From the NCBI GenBank assembly GCA_007449985.2, contig VIIQ02000614.1, positions 434,001-498,000 of the forward strand: a stretch of DNA of 64,000 nt, given 5' to 3'. Source of the DNA: Desmodesmus armatus (taxonomy: Eukaryota > Chlorophyta > Chlorophyceae > Sphaeropleales > Scenedesmaceae). The notes under the pieces are model-generated. The model did not search any database and was not told the DNA's origin. It was given only the letters and a program-made list of their open reading frames with translations. Position 1 is the stretch's first letter; the number at the start of each line of letters is the position of its first letter. Shown here piece by piece: positions 53,426 through 64,000 of the stretch. Position numbers and translations under genes: made by a program.

Positions 53426-53855
53426 GACTGGATGCTGCAGCCACCACAAATCCCTGCACACAGCGCCCAATGACCTTTGAACAGGAACTTAAGACGATTG
53501 GCAGTCCAGCCAAGGCAGTGTTTGTGATGTTTCGAAATGATCTGTCTGGAGATCTGGCTTGTTGTATGCGCTTCTTCTTGGCTGTTTCGCGACAGAAATG
53601 CAGCTCGTATGTGTGTTTGATATATGTCTGAACAAGTCATGCCTTTTCTTCCCTCATCCTGGTCCCAAAAATTTTGACGACTGCTCAACTCCTACTGGCA
53701 TGCGAGCAAGCTGCCGAGACGAGCTTGCAGGTAACTGACAATCTGCTGCTGCTTCCTTGTGACTGCAAGCACGCCTTGGCATTCCTGCGCGCCTTCTGAG
53801 TGAATCCGACAGGCCTCATCACCTCGCAGAACACAAGCATCAAGCGCCAGCAGCC
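53426..53855. promoter_or_regulatory. Shared upstream region of CSN4 and the Lys/Ala-rich nuclear protein gene
   Basis: 430 bp between two divergent start codons, so both promoters and leaders must lie here. No obvious TATA box at either side; motif assignment is not possible by eye. Confidence 0.6.
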
Positions 53856-56748
53856 ATGTCTGACTCGGAGGAGGAGATGAACATCGTATCCAGACGCCCT
53901 CAACAGCAGGCGCAGCAGCAAGCAGCTGCACCCGTGGTGGCAGCTGCTGCTGTTGTTGCCCCCCCAACTGTCAAGCAGGAGGCAAAGGAGGCAAAGGCGG
54001 AGAAGGTGGAGCAGCCGCCGCCCGCTAGCAGTGTGCAACCCAAGCAGGAGCAGCCGGAACAGCATGTAGCACAGCCAAAGCCAGCAGCAGAGCCTGTCAA
54101 ACAGGAGGTGAAGAAGGAGGAAAAGGCGGACGACTCCTCTGATGATGATGATGTCCCGCTAGCTGCCCGGAAAGGTATGCTACGGCACACATATCCCACC
54201 AGTTAATTCATAGTCATGATGGCCCAGCCTTCTTACCCAAGCTGGCTGTTTGCTGTGTCCTTGTGCAGCTGCTGGTGGAGCTAACGGCAAAGCGGCTGCT
54301 GCGGTAAGTGGTGCTGCGTAGGTGCAGCTATGCAGATGCTTTGGTGTCATGCATGAGGTTTACACAAAGGTTGACATCAGCCAGTGTCCAGGTTTGGTTC
54401 AAGAACCAGGTTGCAGCAGGACCTGACAGTGACGGCAAACAGCCGCAGAGCTGTCATCATGCATCGTTTCATGGATGCCTGCCGTGAACCGCCCACGCTT
54501 GCATGCAACACTCTCCACACTCTGGGGGCCCGTTGCCCCAAGCCAGCACCAGCTCAACAGTTCAGCTGAATCAAGTGTGCAGGACGCAACACTAGGCTGC
54601 ATGTGTACACACGTAATCCATTGGCTCTTCTGCTATGCAGGATGGCAAGCCTGCAGCTGCAGCCGCAGCTGCCAACAAGCCCAAGCAGCAACAGCCGCAG
54701 CGCCGCAGCAGTGATGGTGGTGCAAAGGCTGCAGCAGCAGCCAAGCGCAAGCAGCAGATCGATGAGTCTGATGAAGACTCTGAGGAGGACCAGCCCATAG
54801 CAGCTCGCAAGCCAGCTGCCAAGAAGCCTGCCGCTGCTGCTGCTGCCGCTGCCGCCAAGAAGCCTGCTGCCAATGGCAACGCAGCAGGCAAGCCCGCTGC
54901 AGCTGCAGCGAAGAAGCCTGCTGCAGCTGCTCCTGCAAAGAAGCCCGCTGCTGCTGCTGCCGCTGCTGCTGCTGCTGGTGGGGCGAAGGCCCCTCGGGTG
55001 AAGAAGGCGTTTGAACTGCCGGGCCAGACGCGGGAGACACCAGATGAGGTGGGTACCCTGAGGCACACACAGCAACTGTGTTGTGGCAGCTACATATTGT
55101 GAGGTTGCTGGGAGGCACCAACACAGCAGCACACTGCAGGCACCAACAGGGTCTCAAAGGCCCAGCAAAATGCACACACAAAGACACACCCCTGGCAGAC
55201 GCAAAAGGGCTGGGCAGGCCGGTCTGTGCAGCAGCCAGGTGTATTTGCACAATGTGCAGGCTCCCCTGGGTCCAGTCTATTTCTGCTGACTGTGCAGGAC
55301 AGTGGTCCGACAGCTGGGGTTGGAAAGCTCAACAGCAGCGGTCAATACAGGCTTTGGATGTTGTTGTGTGGCTGTTGTTGGTTGCAGTCGGACCCCCTGC
55401 GCAAGTTCTACACCTCCCTGCTGGCAGAGAAGCCTGACAGTGCCATGGCCCTCAAGTGGTGAGTGGGGCTGCGGGTGCAAGCTGGGGGCTGAGTGCAGTA
55501 GCAGCTGGCAGTGCCACCAAGCGCTTGGACTTTATGGTGGTGGTGGTGATAGTGGTGGTGGGGCTGTGTATGGGCTTTGTCAGCTTCTCTGTGACGGCTG
55601 TCGCACAACAGCAGCAGCCCTAGCAACAGGGCTGCTGCTGAACCACATTGCAGCTGTGTGTCAGGAGCAGCTGTGTGTCAGAAGCGACTTTGCATGAAGA
55701 GTGCGCCCTTGGACACGTCTTGCTGGGATGTTCAAACAGCGTTTTCAGTTACTCGGTGCCTCCTTCACTCCTGACGGAGTCCTCGTCTCCTTACTTCCTG
55801 GCGTGGTTGATGTGTTGCCCATGTGGCTGCTGCAGGTCTGTGATGCACGGGCTGCTGCCTGAGGACGAGGCTGCTGCGTGGGTGCGTGCCAACAAGGGCG
55901 GCAGGGGTGCAGCCAGCACGCCAGTCAAGGCAGCAGTCAAGCGGCCAGCAGGTAGGACTGACCGGCTGGCATCCCTCCTGCCAACAGTCAGCAGCTGATT
56001 TGGTGTGGATGTTGAGTGTGGATGTTGATTAGAAGCAATGTTGAGCTCCCAGTTGGTATGCTGGGAGAATGCTGCAACGTTCCATGGCTGTATGCTTGAC
56101 ACCATTAGGTGGTATAAATGGGAAGGGGGCTCACTGATGGGGTGCAACATCTATGGCATATGATCAGGGATGCTTGCCTGCAGCCAACCTTAATGTCGGT
56201 TGATTGGACTCACTGGCCAACAAGCAATTGCGTGTAGGGCTCCCTCTTTTCTTTGCTCAGTGGCGTGTCCGCTGTGCCACTCTTGTCACTCTTGCAGTCA
56301 GCAGCAGGGCAGCTCCAGCCAAGAAGGCTGCCACAGGCAGTGGGGCCAAGCCCAAGGCCAAGCCTGCTGCCAAGAAGGCCACTGCACCAAAGCGCAAGGG
56401 CAAAGGTGAGAGACGCAACACAGTTGTATCTCAGTGTTGGGTGTGTGTGCGTGTGCACCAAGGTCGTAACAAGGTGCAAGTCCCCCGGCTAGCTGCTAGT
56501 AGGCATCACAGCATGTGCATGTGCAGCGATACTGTACTGGCAACTGTCTGCGCATACTGAACCTGCATGTGTTGGTGTCTCTGCGCTGTTTGTGTGTGTC
56601 GTTGCTGCCGCCAGGTGAGAAGGTGGGCTGGGACACTTCTGACGGCGATGATGACGAGCCCTCAGCAGAGTCGAGTGATGCAGACGATGAGAGCAGCGAT
56701 GACGAGGTGCCCCTGGCTAAGCGCAAGGCGGCAGGCAAGGCAAAGTGA
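53856..56748 (+). CDS. Lys/Ala-rich acidic-patch protein, probably nuclear
   Basis: Seven exons: 53856-54174, 54269-54303, 54641-55048, 55388-55458, 55836-55951, 56298-56405 and 56615-56748 (1191 nt, 396 residues, phases consistent). A motif of acidic residues followed by PLA-x-RK or PIAARK occurs three times (DDDDVPLAARK, EEDQPIAARK, SDDEVPLAKRK); the N-terminal tails of plant DNA topoisomerase I carry similar motifs. Long Ala/Lys repeats resemble linker-histone tails. The only ordered part is residues about 238-305: VKKAFELPGQTRETPDE, SDPLRKFYTSLLAEKPDSAM and ALKWSVMHGLLPEDEAAAW. This module also occurs in plant proteins that I cannot name with certainty. Basic charge and lack of a leader suggest nucleus or nucleolus. 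TGTAA at 57060 is a candidate polyadenylation signal. Confidence 0.85.
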
Positions 56749-58578
56749 CAGTGCCAGGGTTTGGCCACAGGTACTGCTCTCAAAAAGCGACGCCAGGCCG
56801 CAGGCGCAGTCTCTGCAGGGTGTGCGCTAGCTGGCAGGGCTGAGACTCTGCAAGCGGTGTGTCAGCTGACAGGGCTGAGGAGGCTGGGGTTGCTCAGCTG
56901 CTGTGTATCGCCACTACCATCAGCCAATGACCCGACAGGCAGGAGGGGTTTTAGCTGTGTGGGAGGGCAAGGCATGGACGGATGCAGCAGCAGCAGCCTG
57001 CCTGCAGGTGCGGGCTGCTCATTGGCGGCTGGTGTCGCAGTGTAGTCTATTGGCAGCAATGTAATTGAAGCAGCTGGACAGGGGGTGCAACAGCATGCAG
57101 TGGGTGGGTGGATGGGCGGTACTGTGTGCAGTGCTGGGCTGATGCAGGCATGATGTGGTGTGGCAGGAGCATTGGCAGGTTCTACTGTCAAATGGTCCTA
57201 GAGTGCCTGGTGAGCTGGTTCAGTCACTGGCTCCAGGGCGTGACAGTTGGTGTGTATTGTGCTGTTTCTCAGGCATGTTACTGATCCGGACCCATGCTGT
57301 TGCAGCTGCCAGCCTGGTTTTTGAGTCCGTCGCTGCAAGATTGGGCTGGGATATTACTTGAGTGACAGATTGTGTCGTGCAGGCAGGGGTGTGGCAAAAG
57401 GGGTGTGTCAGATGAGCTTGGTTGTGCTAGCAGTGCTGATGTGGTGCTGTCTAATGGCCCTCTGTGCACTTCTCTTGCCTGGTTTCAAACTGCAGTTGCT
57501 GGCCCTGCGCTAGTGTTTTTTGCCCCTGTATGACGGCTGTGACACTTTTTACACATTGTGGCATGTGCCAAAACATGCCTGCAGTTTGGCTGCCACTGCA
57601 GCACGCCAGCATCATGCTCGTGTGGCAGCTTAGCTCCCGGGGGGTTGTGCCGTCACTGCTGAAAGCAAGGGCGCCGGTGGCACTGCTGCTTTTTGACGCT
57701 GCTGAAATGTTGCTGGGGTGCCAGGTTCCATCACCAGCTGGCGTCGAGGTGTGCTGGGTTGTGCCCCTATTGTGCGCGGCCCCCTCATGTACTGCTTGCA
57801 GGTGCTGCACAGCACGGAAAGGGCCATGCACCTGTTTGTTGTGGAGTTTCTTGTGGGTTGCAGTGTGCTGAGTCACTAGATCGTTGGCGGCAACCATCAT
57901 GTTGAGTTTGTTCTGCAGTCCCACAGGGTGCTGAAGTCAGAAACATGCTGGCTGCCCTGCCATCTGTTTTCAGGTGACTCCTTGACGCCATTTCGTAACT
58001 CCATGCGTGAAACTCACAATGTTGCAATATGTAGGTGGACAAGCCAGCTTCAGGAAAGTTAGTGAGGCTTTGCAAGCAACAGCTGATGTGGTACACCTTG
58101 GTGTGGCGAGCACTGCATTCCTTGCTCTCAATTTGGATAGGCAATCCTCCACTCTTGCAGCAGCAATCTGTACTCAGGGATGACATGTGTGATGAGTTGC
58201 TGTTTAAAAGTGAACGAGCAGATGTGCAAGTGCCTAGGCTTGCTGACAAGGGCTGCTGCACTGATGGACACAAAGCGCCAGACAGTGGCTGTGTTCATGC
58301 AGGCTCCCTAGGTGGACATGTTGCAGTAGTACTGCTGGCCTGCTGAGTACCTCAAGGCTGCCTCTACGTGTTTCCCGCCATCTTTCCATAAGCCCTTTCG
58401 ACTCTTGTCAGACTCCCTCAGCAACGTGCTGCATCCATCACCAAATGCTGGGAGCTGCTGTGCATCCATGTTGCTGGCAGCTCACACACTAAATCTTCCG
58501 CTGGTGTTAGCCATGTACCCAGGGCAGAACTCGTCAAATTACACCCTATGGAACCCCGCTCCCAACCCTGTGAACAAC
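56749..58578. other. Intergenic, convergent 3' regions
   Basis: Lies between the nuclear protein gene (+) and uS15 (-). Open frames such as 57464-57871 show no family features. A minus-strand TGTAA (plus-strand TTACA 58539-58543), 36 bp past the uS15 stop, is a good polyadenylation candidate. Confidence 0.45.
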
Positions 58579-59671
58579 CTATTTCTTCTTGGTGGACCGC
58601 TGCTGCTCCTTCTTTGTGTCACCAGCACCAGGGCCGACCTGAGAGCGGATGCCTAGCTCAGCAATCACCTTCTCATAGCTAGCCCTGCGGTCAGACAAGC
58701 AACAGCACAAGCACAGCAAGCACAATCTTGTGTCACACGTACATACAATCCCCACACATACTTGTAACGCAACCGACAGCCGATAGGTAGATGTCAACCA
58801 TGCCAGTAGCTTCCCTCACGCACAGTACTGCAGCTGTATGCCTACATATGCTATTCACAGTCAACCCAAACCCCTGGTGGACATCCGCACCTGCCGTCCC
58901 TGTACCCCCCTCCCCAGCCCCTCAGCAACACACACATAGCCCTGCGCCCACCTGTCTGACTTGTGCAGGTACTGCAGCAGCTTCCTGCGCTGGTTGAGCA
59001 CCTGCTGCAGGCCACGCTGGCCGCTGAAGTCCTTGCGGTTGCTCTTCAGGTGGGCGCTGATCTGCTCAACACGAGCACTCAGGCGGGCCACCTGCACCTC
59101 TGTGCTGCCCACATCATTCTCGTGCTTGGCCATGCCTGGAACCTTTGCCAGGTCAATGTTCTCCTTGTTCTTGAAGGAGGCACTGCAGGCACCAGCAAGC
59201 ATGAAGGAATGCTCAGGGGGGCTGATTTGAGCCTGATTGGGGCACGTCGCAGGGGCACGACGCAGGAGCCCTGCTTGCTGGCCAGATGCATTGCTACTGC
59301 ATCACGCTTGACGTAATACAATACAAATACTGCTTGTGGTCATAATCAGCAATGGCACCTGCTCCTGCTGCTCCTGGTGCTGCTTACTGCTGCTGCTGCC
59401 ACTGCATCGACCAAGCTGGCCCTATCTCTCCAGCGATTGCTGTAGCAACTCACCACACGTGCAGAGGTGCACGTTGAACCACGCTGCGCTGCACTGACGT
59501 CGGTGCAACTGCACCTGCAACAACAAAGAGACTGGGTCAGCTGTCTGCCTTGGGTCCACTCAACAGCAGCAATTGGGCGGCCAGGCAATTGGCTGTTCCC
59601 ACGAACCAGACCCGGCTGAAAGAAGAGATATAAGCACCTGAAAGGCAACGCCTCTGCATCAATGCGGCCAT
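58579..59671 (-). CDS. PRPS15: Plastid ribosomal protein uS15 (S15)
   Basis: Four exons: 59638-59671, 59454-59514, 58952-59182 and 58579-58684 (432 nt, 143 residues, phases consistent). It is a bacterial-type small-subunit protein that binds 16S rRNA early in assembly. The first 30 residues ([20 protein letters not shown], then [13 protein letters not shown]) look like a chloroplast transit peptide with a cleavage site near V-C-A. The S15 core has [60 protein letters not shown] and [11 protein letters not shown] basic Lys-rich tail ends [11 protein letters not shown]. Mitochondrial targeting is less likely but not excluded. It is divergent with plastid uL13. Confidence 0.95.
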
Positions 59672-59974
59672 TGTGTGTGTGTCTCGCCACCACAAGCGGA
59701 AAGATTCACTTGGTGGTGCTGCACCGGAGAAGGGGGTGGAGCTTCTAGTGCAAACTACAACGCCCACAAAGACAATTAGGTTTCTTCCGAGCTGTTTCCT
59801 GCACAATTCAACAAAGCCCCTCTCGAGGTCTTTGTGCGGTCTTTCAGCTTGACCGCAGGCCGGGTCGCTGATTGAACGTTGGCAGAAACTCCGATAGAAA
59901 GTTCGCGTGTTGCTAGATTGGTGTGTGGCTTCACCACTCAGCACCGAACTCTGCAAGCACAGACTGCAGCCACC
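59672..59974. promoter_or_regulatory. Bidirectional promoter of plastid uS15 and uL13 genes
   Basis: Only 303 bp separates the two start codons, so both transcripts must start within it or overlap. Each gene opens with a very short exon coding for leader peptide only. Shared regulation of two plastid ribosomal proteins is plausible from this arrangement. Confidence 0.75.
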
Positions 59975-61588
59975 ATGTTGCAGCAGCGTCAGCTAGGCTC
60001 ACAGGCTGTGAGCAGGTCAAAGGCAGCTGTGAGTATCGACGTTATGCAACGCGCCCTGCAGCAATTGGGACGGCTGTCCTCACGGCAGTCCGACAGTCCC
60101 CATCACCTTGACCACTGGTTTGCTGAAGGACAATTGCGTTGCCCTGTGCAGGGTTGCACAGCCTTCCAGACAGGCCGTGTGCAGTACAGGGCATTCCAGC
60201 AGCGGGCTTCCAGGCAGACCTGCACCACAGTGTGCCAAGGTGCGCAAAGCAGCAGTGCTGGCAGCAGTAGCAGCAGCAGATGGGCTGAGCAGCAGCTGGC
60301 GTTGCATTCCGTGATGATGCGGGTGTCTGGTGCTTGTTGGGGCTTTCAGAATCGTATCTGGGCTGGCAGTGTGCAGCAGTGTGCAGCAGGAGGCAGACAT
60401 GGCAAAAGGAGCAGCACCAGGAGCAGCAGCAGGAGGCCACCTGGCACCAGCCTCTGGTGCTTGTGCTTGCGCAAAGCAAGTCAGGCAGTGCATCCTGAGT
60501 GACCACGTAATGCATGTGTCAACAGACCGGCTGCCAAGTTGCTCGATGCTCACCTGACCTCGCTTGACCTGACCTGTGATGTCTCTTCTGCTGCGTGTCC
60601 TGTGTGTCCTGTGCTGCTTATGCTTGCGACAGCTGCTGCAGCTGCAGATGCTGCTGCCCCCGTCAAGGGCGACCTAATGAATGTATCCTACTACCCATCA
60701 CGCGCAGATGCAGCCAACGTGACAAAGCGTTGGTACATCATTGACGCAAAGGGTCAGACACTTGGTCGCCTGGCAACACTGGCAGCCACATACATCAGGT
60801 GCGGACTGAACAGCCACTGCATCTGGGGGTTGGGCGTCCAGGCAGGCAGCCTCAACAGCCCGCAGCAGGCCCTTTGCAACAGTTGCAGGAGGGACTGGCT
60901 GGCTGGCTGGCTGGCTGAGTGCAGCTGGGTATCCCAAGGGGTGCAGCGCACGGAGCAGCGGCCCCACAACCCCTGCAGCAGCAGGCTTGCAAGTGCTGTG
61001 GCAGTCAGCGGGGTGGCTGCCAGGGTGTGGACGGTAGTACTTGCGGCAGGGCAACGGCAGTGCAGCTGCAACTTCGCAGGCTCTGCAGCATACTGGCCAG
61101 TGTCATGGCAGCAGGGTGTTGGGGCTGGGAGGCTTAGGTAGCCTGGTTAGTAAAAGATTACAGGGGCAGCGGCAGGAAGCACATCAAATGGGCTGGCTGT
61201 GACCACCTGTACCCAGCTGTGGCCCCTTTTGTGAGGTGCTGACTACCTTTGCCAGTTGGTGAGGATGGGCGTGGTGAATGAAGCACCTGCACTGTCCCAA
61301 TAGACGCTGACAAATGTGTTGTTTGGTATGCTGTTGCTGCATTGATGTGTGTCTCCTGCAGGGGCAAGCACCTGCCCACCTACACCCCCTCCATGGACAT
61401 GGGTGCGTATGTGATTGTCATCAACGCTGAGCAGGTGACAGTGACAGGCAACAAGCCCGACGGCAAGCTGTACTTCAGGCACGTCAACGGACGCCCAGGA
61501 AGCTGGAAGTCAGAGACATTCAACCAGCTGCAGAGGGTGAGCGAGCCAGACGGCTGGGGCCTGGCATGGGGGACACTGACTCGACGGA

Positions 61589-61627
<39 letters not shown>

Positions 61628-62054
61628 TGCTGGGTTGATCACATGCTGCAGTAGCCTGTGGCTGTGCAACTTAGGCCACAGGGGTGTGAAATGGGGATGA
61701 AAGCCAAGGTGGACAGTTGGCCTGTGTGCAGTCAGGGCGATCAGCCCTGGCCTCAACACTCCAGACACTGCTGCCACTGATCTCCAGACACTGCTGCCAC
61801 TGATCTGATGCTGTTCCGCATGTGCCCTCTGCTGCTATTGATCCTGCCGTCCCTTTTTGCTGCTATAGCGTATCCCTGAGCGCATCATTGAGCATGCCGT
61901 GAAGGGTATGCTGCCCAAGGGGCGCCTGGGCCGCCACATCCGCCTGCACCTCAAGGTCTACAAGGGAGACAAGCACCCACACACAGCACAGCAGCCCGTG
62001 GACATCACCAGCAACATTGTCAGCAAGCGCAGGAGCCTGCCCATCAAGCAGTAG
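59975..62054 (+). CDS. PRPL13: Plastid ribosomal protein uL13 (L13)
   Basis: Five exons: 59975-60028, 60152-60239, 60633-60798, 61362-61536 and 61869-62054 (669 nt, 222 residues, phases consistent). It is a bacterial-type large-subunit protein. Residues 1-55 are basic and Ser/Gln/Ala-rich ([18 protein letters not shown], then Cys/Arg-rich, then [14 protein letters not shown]), fitting a plastid transit peptide. The core has [51 protein letters not shown] and [20 protein letters not shown]. The exon at 60152-60239 is inferred from phase and composition; its donor (GTGCGC) is weak but nothing else joins exons 1 and 3 in frame. TGTAA at 62182-62186 is the likely polyadenylation signal. A run of CTG repeats lies in intron 4 (about 61592-61624). 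Confidence 0.95.
60894..60917. repeat. GGCT tetranucleotide run in uL13 intron 3
   Basis: Five to six GGCT units inside the intron 60799-61361. No effect on the message is expected. Confidence 0.8.
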
Positions 62055-63246
62055 GCAGCAGCGCTGGCAGCAGTCTTTGGTTGGGGTGGTGGATGGGACG
62101 GGATGTGATGATGACAGGCTGCAGCTGCTGTTGTGGCAGCTGCGGTGGCAGCGGGGAATGGGATGGTTCGTGACTGGGGTTTGTAACTGATGCACTCTCA
62201 ATGGTTGGTGAGCTGATTGGCAGTATGACCAAGCGAATGCGTGTTCACTTCAGTCACTTTGGATCAATAGGGGTGTGTGGATCAATTTGCAATGACACGA
62301 CAAGCAGTCCCTTCTGTCGCGTTCAGCGCTTAAACTGAGGGGTGGATAAGCGCAAGACCGTTTGTGCACAATAATGGCTGACAGAAGACCCAATGGCGTG
62401 TTGCAGCACCAGCTCCCTGCAAATGCATTGCATCCAAGGCTGGCCCGTGCAAAACAGTCACTTGCACTGCAAACTGGCAGGCAGTCGTCTCCATGACCAG
62501 GCTATGCGATTCACACACTGTTGTATAGCATCCGGGGTACAGTCATATGGCAGTCGACTCGGCAACACAAGCTAACAAGCTACAGCCGTTCTGACACCTC
62601 AGGAGCTACAGCCTACACTTGGACTGAGCCATGCTGCACCCACCCGGGCACGCATTTTTACCTCTCGTTTTGATTAACAAGCCTGCACCATCAAGTTGCT
62701 ACTCTGCTTTCCGGGCCGTTTTTCTCCTGCCTGAGATCGATCACCTGAGTTGGTCACGCAGCAGGGATGCAAGCCCAGCTGCAACACAGTATCTTGGTCC
62801 CACACAACACATGGAAGCTATGCAGTGCGTGTTCAGCTCGCCTGCATGCCGACAGGCACCACAGCGGCAGCAGCAGTAGCAGAGGCATGAGCACATGTTT
62901 TGCTGCTGCACCCCAGCAGCCAGAGCAGCCAGGGCTTCCGCCACTTCAACCACAATCATCGCAGCAAATAAATCCGGCTGACAGGCAGCAAGAAGCCTTC
63001 CAAGATTACAGTGCAAGCATACAGCTACCAAACACACCAAGGCCCATTCCGCCCAGGTGAATTCACTGACAATCAGACAGGACGTCTGCAACTTGTGACT
63101 ACCAGTGGTACTCATCACTGTCTTTGCAGCAGCAGTGGTACGCACAGTACGGCAGCAGCGCTTGCATGCAGTTGCTTCCAGAAACATGACTAACTGCCAC
63201 CATGTAATGCCGCTGCCCCTGCTGGCCGTGCTCATCTCCGCTGCAG
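62055..63246. other. No supported gene
   Basis: Contains the 3' region of uL13 at the left. If the exon at 63247-63487 is real, upstream exons of that gene should lie here, but none is clear. Confidence 0.4.
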
Positions 63247-63487
63247 GCCCCCACCAGCCCTATCTTGGATGCCGCCGCAGCTTTGGACACATCTGCAGGC
63301 GTTGCTGGGCTTTCTGAAAGCCTGCTGGGCGCTGCTGCCTGAGTTTGTGTCGCCCAGCTTGTCACAGGCCACGCAGCGGCTGTGCCTGGTCCTAGGGGCC
63401 AGTTTGGTGATGGTGGTGCTGGTGTCAACAATTGACAGCGGTTGGCTATACTTGTACTTGCTCAATACCCGCAGGGTACTAGCTTAG
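63247..63487 (+). CDS. Possible terminal exon of a small membrane protein
   Basis: It follows a CTGCAG acceptor (63241-63246) and stays open for 80 codons to TAG at 63485. It encodes LWTHLQALLGFLKACWALLP, then SPSLSQATQRLCLVLGASLV and MVVLVSTIDSGWLYLYLL. That is an amphipathic stretch, a PSLSQ turn, and one transmembrane helix followed by Asp. The layout is reminiscent of SecE-type translocase subunits (amphipathic helix, hinge, single C-terminal helix), but no residue is decisive. A start at the internal ATG 63269 is possible. Treat as tentative. Confidence 0.35.
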
Positions 63488-64000
63488 GGCAGTGGTGCTC
63501 TCTACGTGCTCTGATGGGGTTGGGTGACTTTCGCAGTGGGGTTGCGGCGGCTGCTTGCCTCAACTCAATAGCTGCGTCAAGGGCAATGCCCCTCTGGCAG
63601 TGCAGCAGTTTGTGTGGCAACAACCACTTTTGCGTAGCAACTGGCAGTCTGTGTGCTTGTTCAATGCAAGCTGGCAGTCTGTGTGCTGTTCAATGCAAGC
63701 TTTTCCAGCTGAAGCATGCGCCATCTGGGTTGCAACCTCACGAGGGCTTGGCAGAAAGCGGAGCGGGCATAGTTTATGTTCTGGTTGTGTTTGCTCTCAG
63801 AGCAGCCCCCCTGCTGATGGTGGTGGCTGCTAGAACTGCCTGGCTGTTGCTTAGGCTGTTACAAGACTCAACTTGAGTGGCAGAGTGGCACTCTGATTGT
63901 ACGTGACGGTTGCAGATGCTGCTTGTATTGTGCACCAGCAGTATTGCAAGTGTGCAGGCAGCTATGAAAAGTTGAGTTGCTGTGATGAGACACTTATTGA
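63488..64000. other. No supported gene
   Basis: A short direct repeat, AGTCTGTGTGCTTGTTCAAT and AGTCTGTGTGCTGTTCAAT, lies at about 63646-63700. Otherwise nothing was recognised before the window edge. Confidence 0.4.

Noticed and set aside
57464..57871. 135-codon plus-strand open frame
   Set aside because: Cys/Leu-rich random composition, no splice-linked neighbours, and it overlaps an equally long antisense frame.

Overview
The window is nuclear DNA of a green alga. Genes are broken into many short exons joined by GT-AG introns, which are full of CTG/CAG-type microsatellites. Several genes are followed by TGTAA, the usual polyadenylation signal of green algae. Several proteins are plastid-directed. 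The best clue to lineage is an insertion of mitochondrial DNA (9975-10370) carrying part of nad1. It reads straight through only if TAG is sense, and at two strictly conserved positions the TAG stands for Leu. TAG=Leu is the mitochondrial code of chlorophycean algae such as Sphaeropleales (Scenedesmus/Tetradesmus relatives), so I infer an alga of that group.

Layout. 1-7.5 kb: a sparse region with one orphan exon and one possible two-exon gene of unknown function. 7.5-12.6 kb (minus): a 7-exon plastid sigma factor with the nad1 insertion in intron 3. 13.7-17.9 kb (minus): a 7-exon MO25/CAB39 scaffold protein with a foldback element in one intron. 18.6-20.3 kb (minus): a soluble glutathione S-transferase lacking a resolved first exon. 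22.1-25.2 kb (plus): a ribose-5-phosphate isomerase-like protein of the plant RPI4 type. 26.2-33.9 kb (minus): an 18-exon cullin-3. 36-49.5 kb: a repeat-rich accessory block. It holds two copies of a segmental duplication, each with a gene for an unrecognised putatively secreted protein of 278 residues, and between them a 2.86 kb giant palindrome with tandem repeats in its arms. Fragments of a degenerate Cys-rich coding repeat are scattered through the same block. 49.9-53.4 kb (minus): an 8-exon COP9 signalosome subunit 4. 53.9-56.7 kb (plus): a Lys/Ala-rich, probably nuclear protein, head to head with CSN4. 58.6-62.1 kb: plastid ribosomal proteins uS15 (minus) and uL13 (plus), head to head across about 300 bp. 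63.2-63.5 kb: a possible last exon of a small membrane protein.

How the genes relate. CUL3 (ubiquitin ligase scaffold, activated by NEDD8) and CSN4 (part of the complex that removes NEDD8 from cullins) act on the same cycle and lie 16 kb apart. The sigma factor, uS15 and uL13 all serve plastid gene expression. For the sigma factor, MO25, CUL3, CSN4, the nuclear protein, uS15, uL13 and the secreted pair I placed every exon so that all splice phases agree and the total coding length is divisible by three. The 5' ends of the GST and RPI4-like genes are unresolved. I saw no tRNA, rRNA or CRISPR array.
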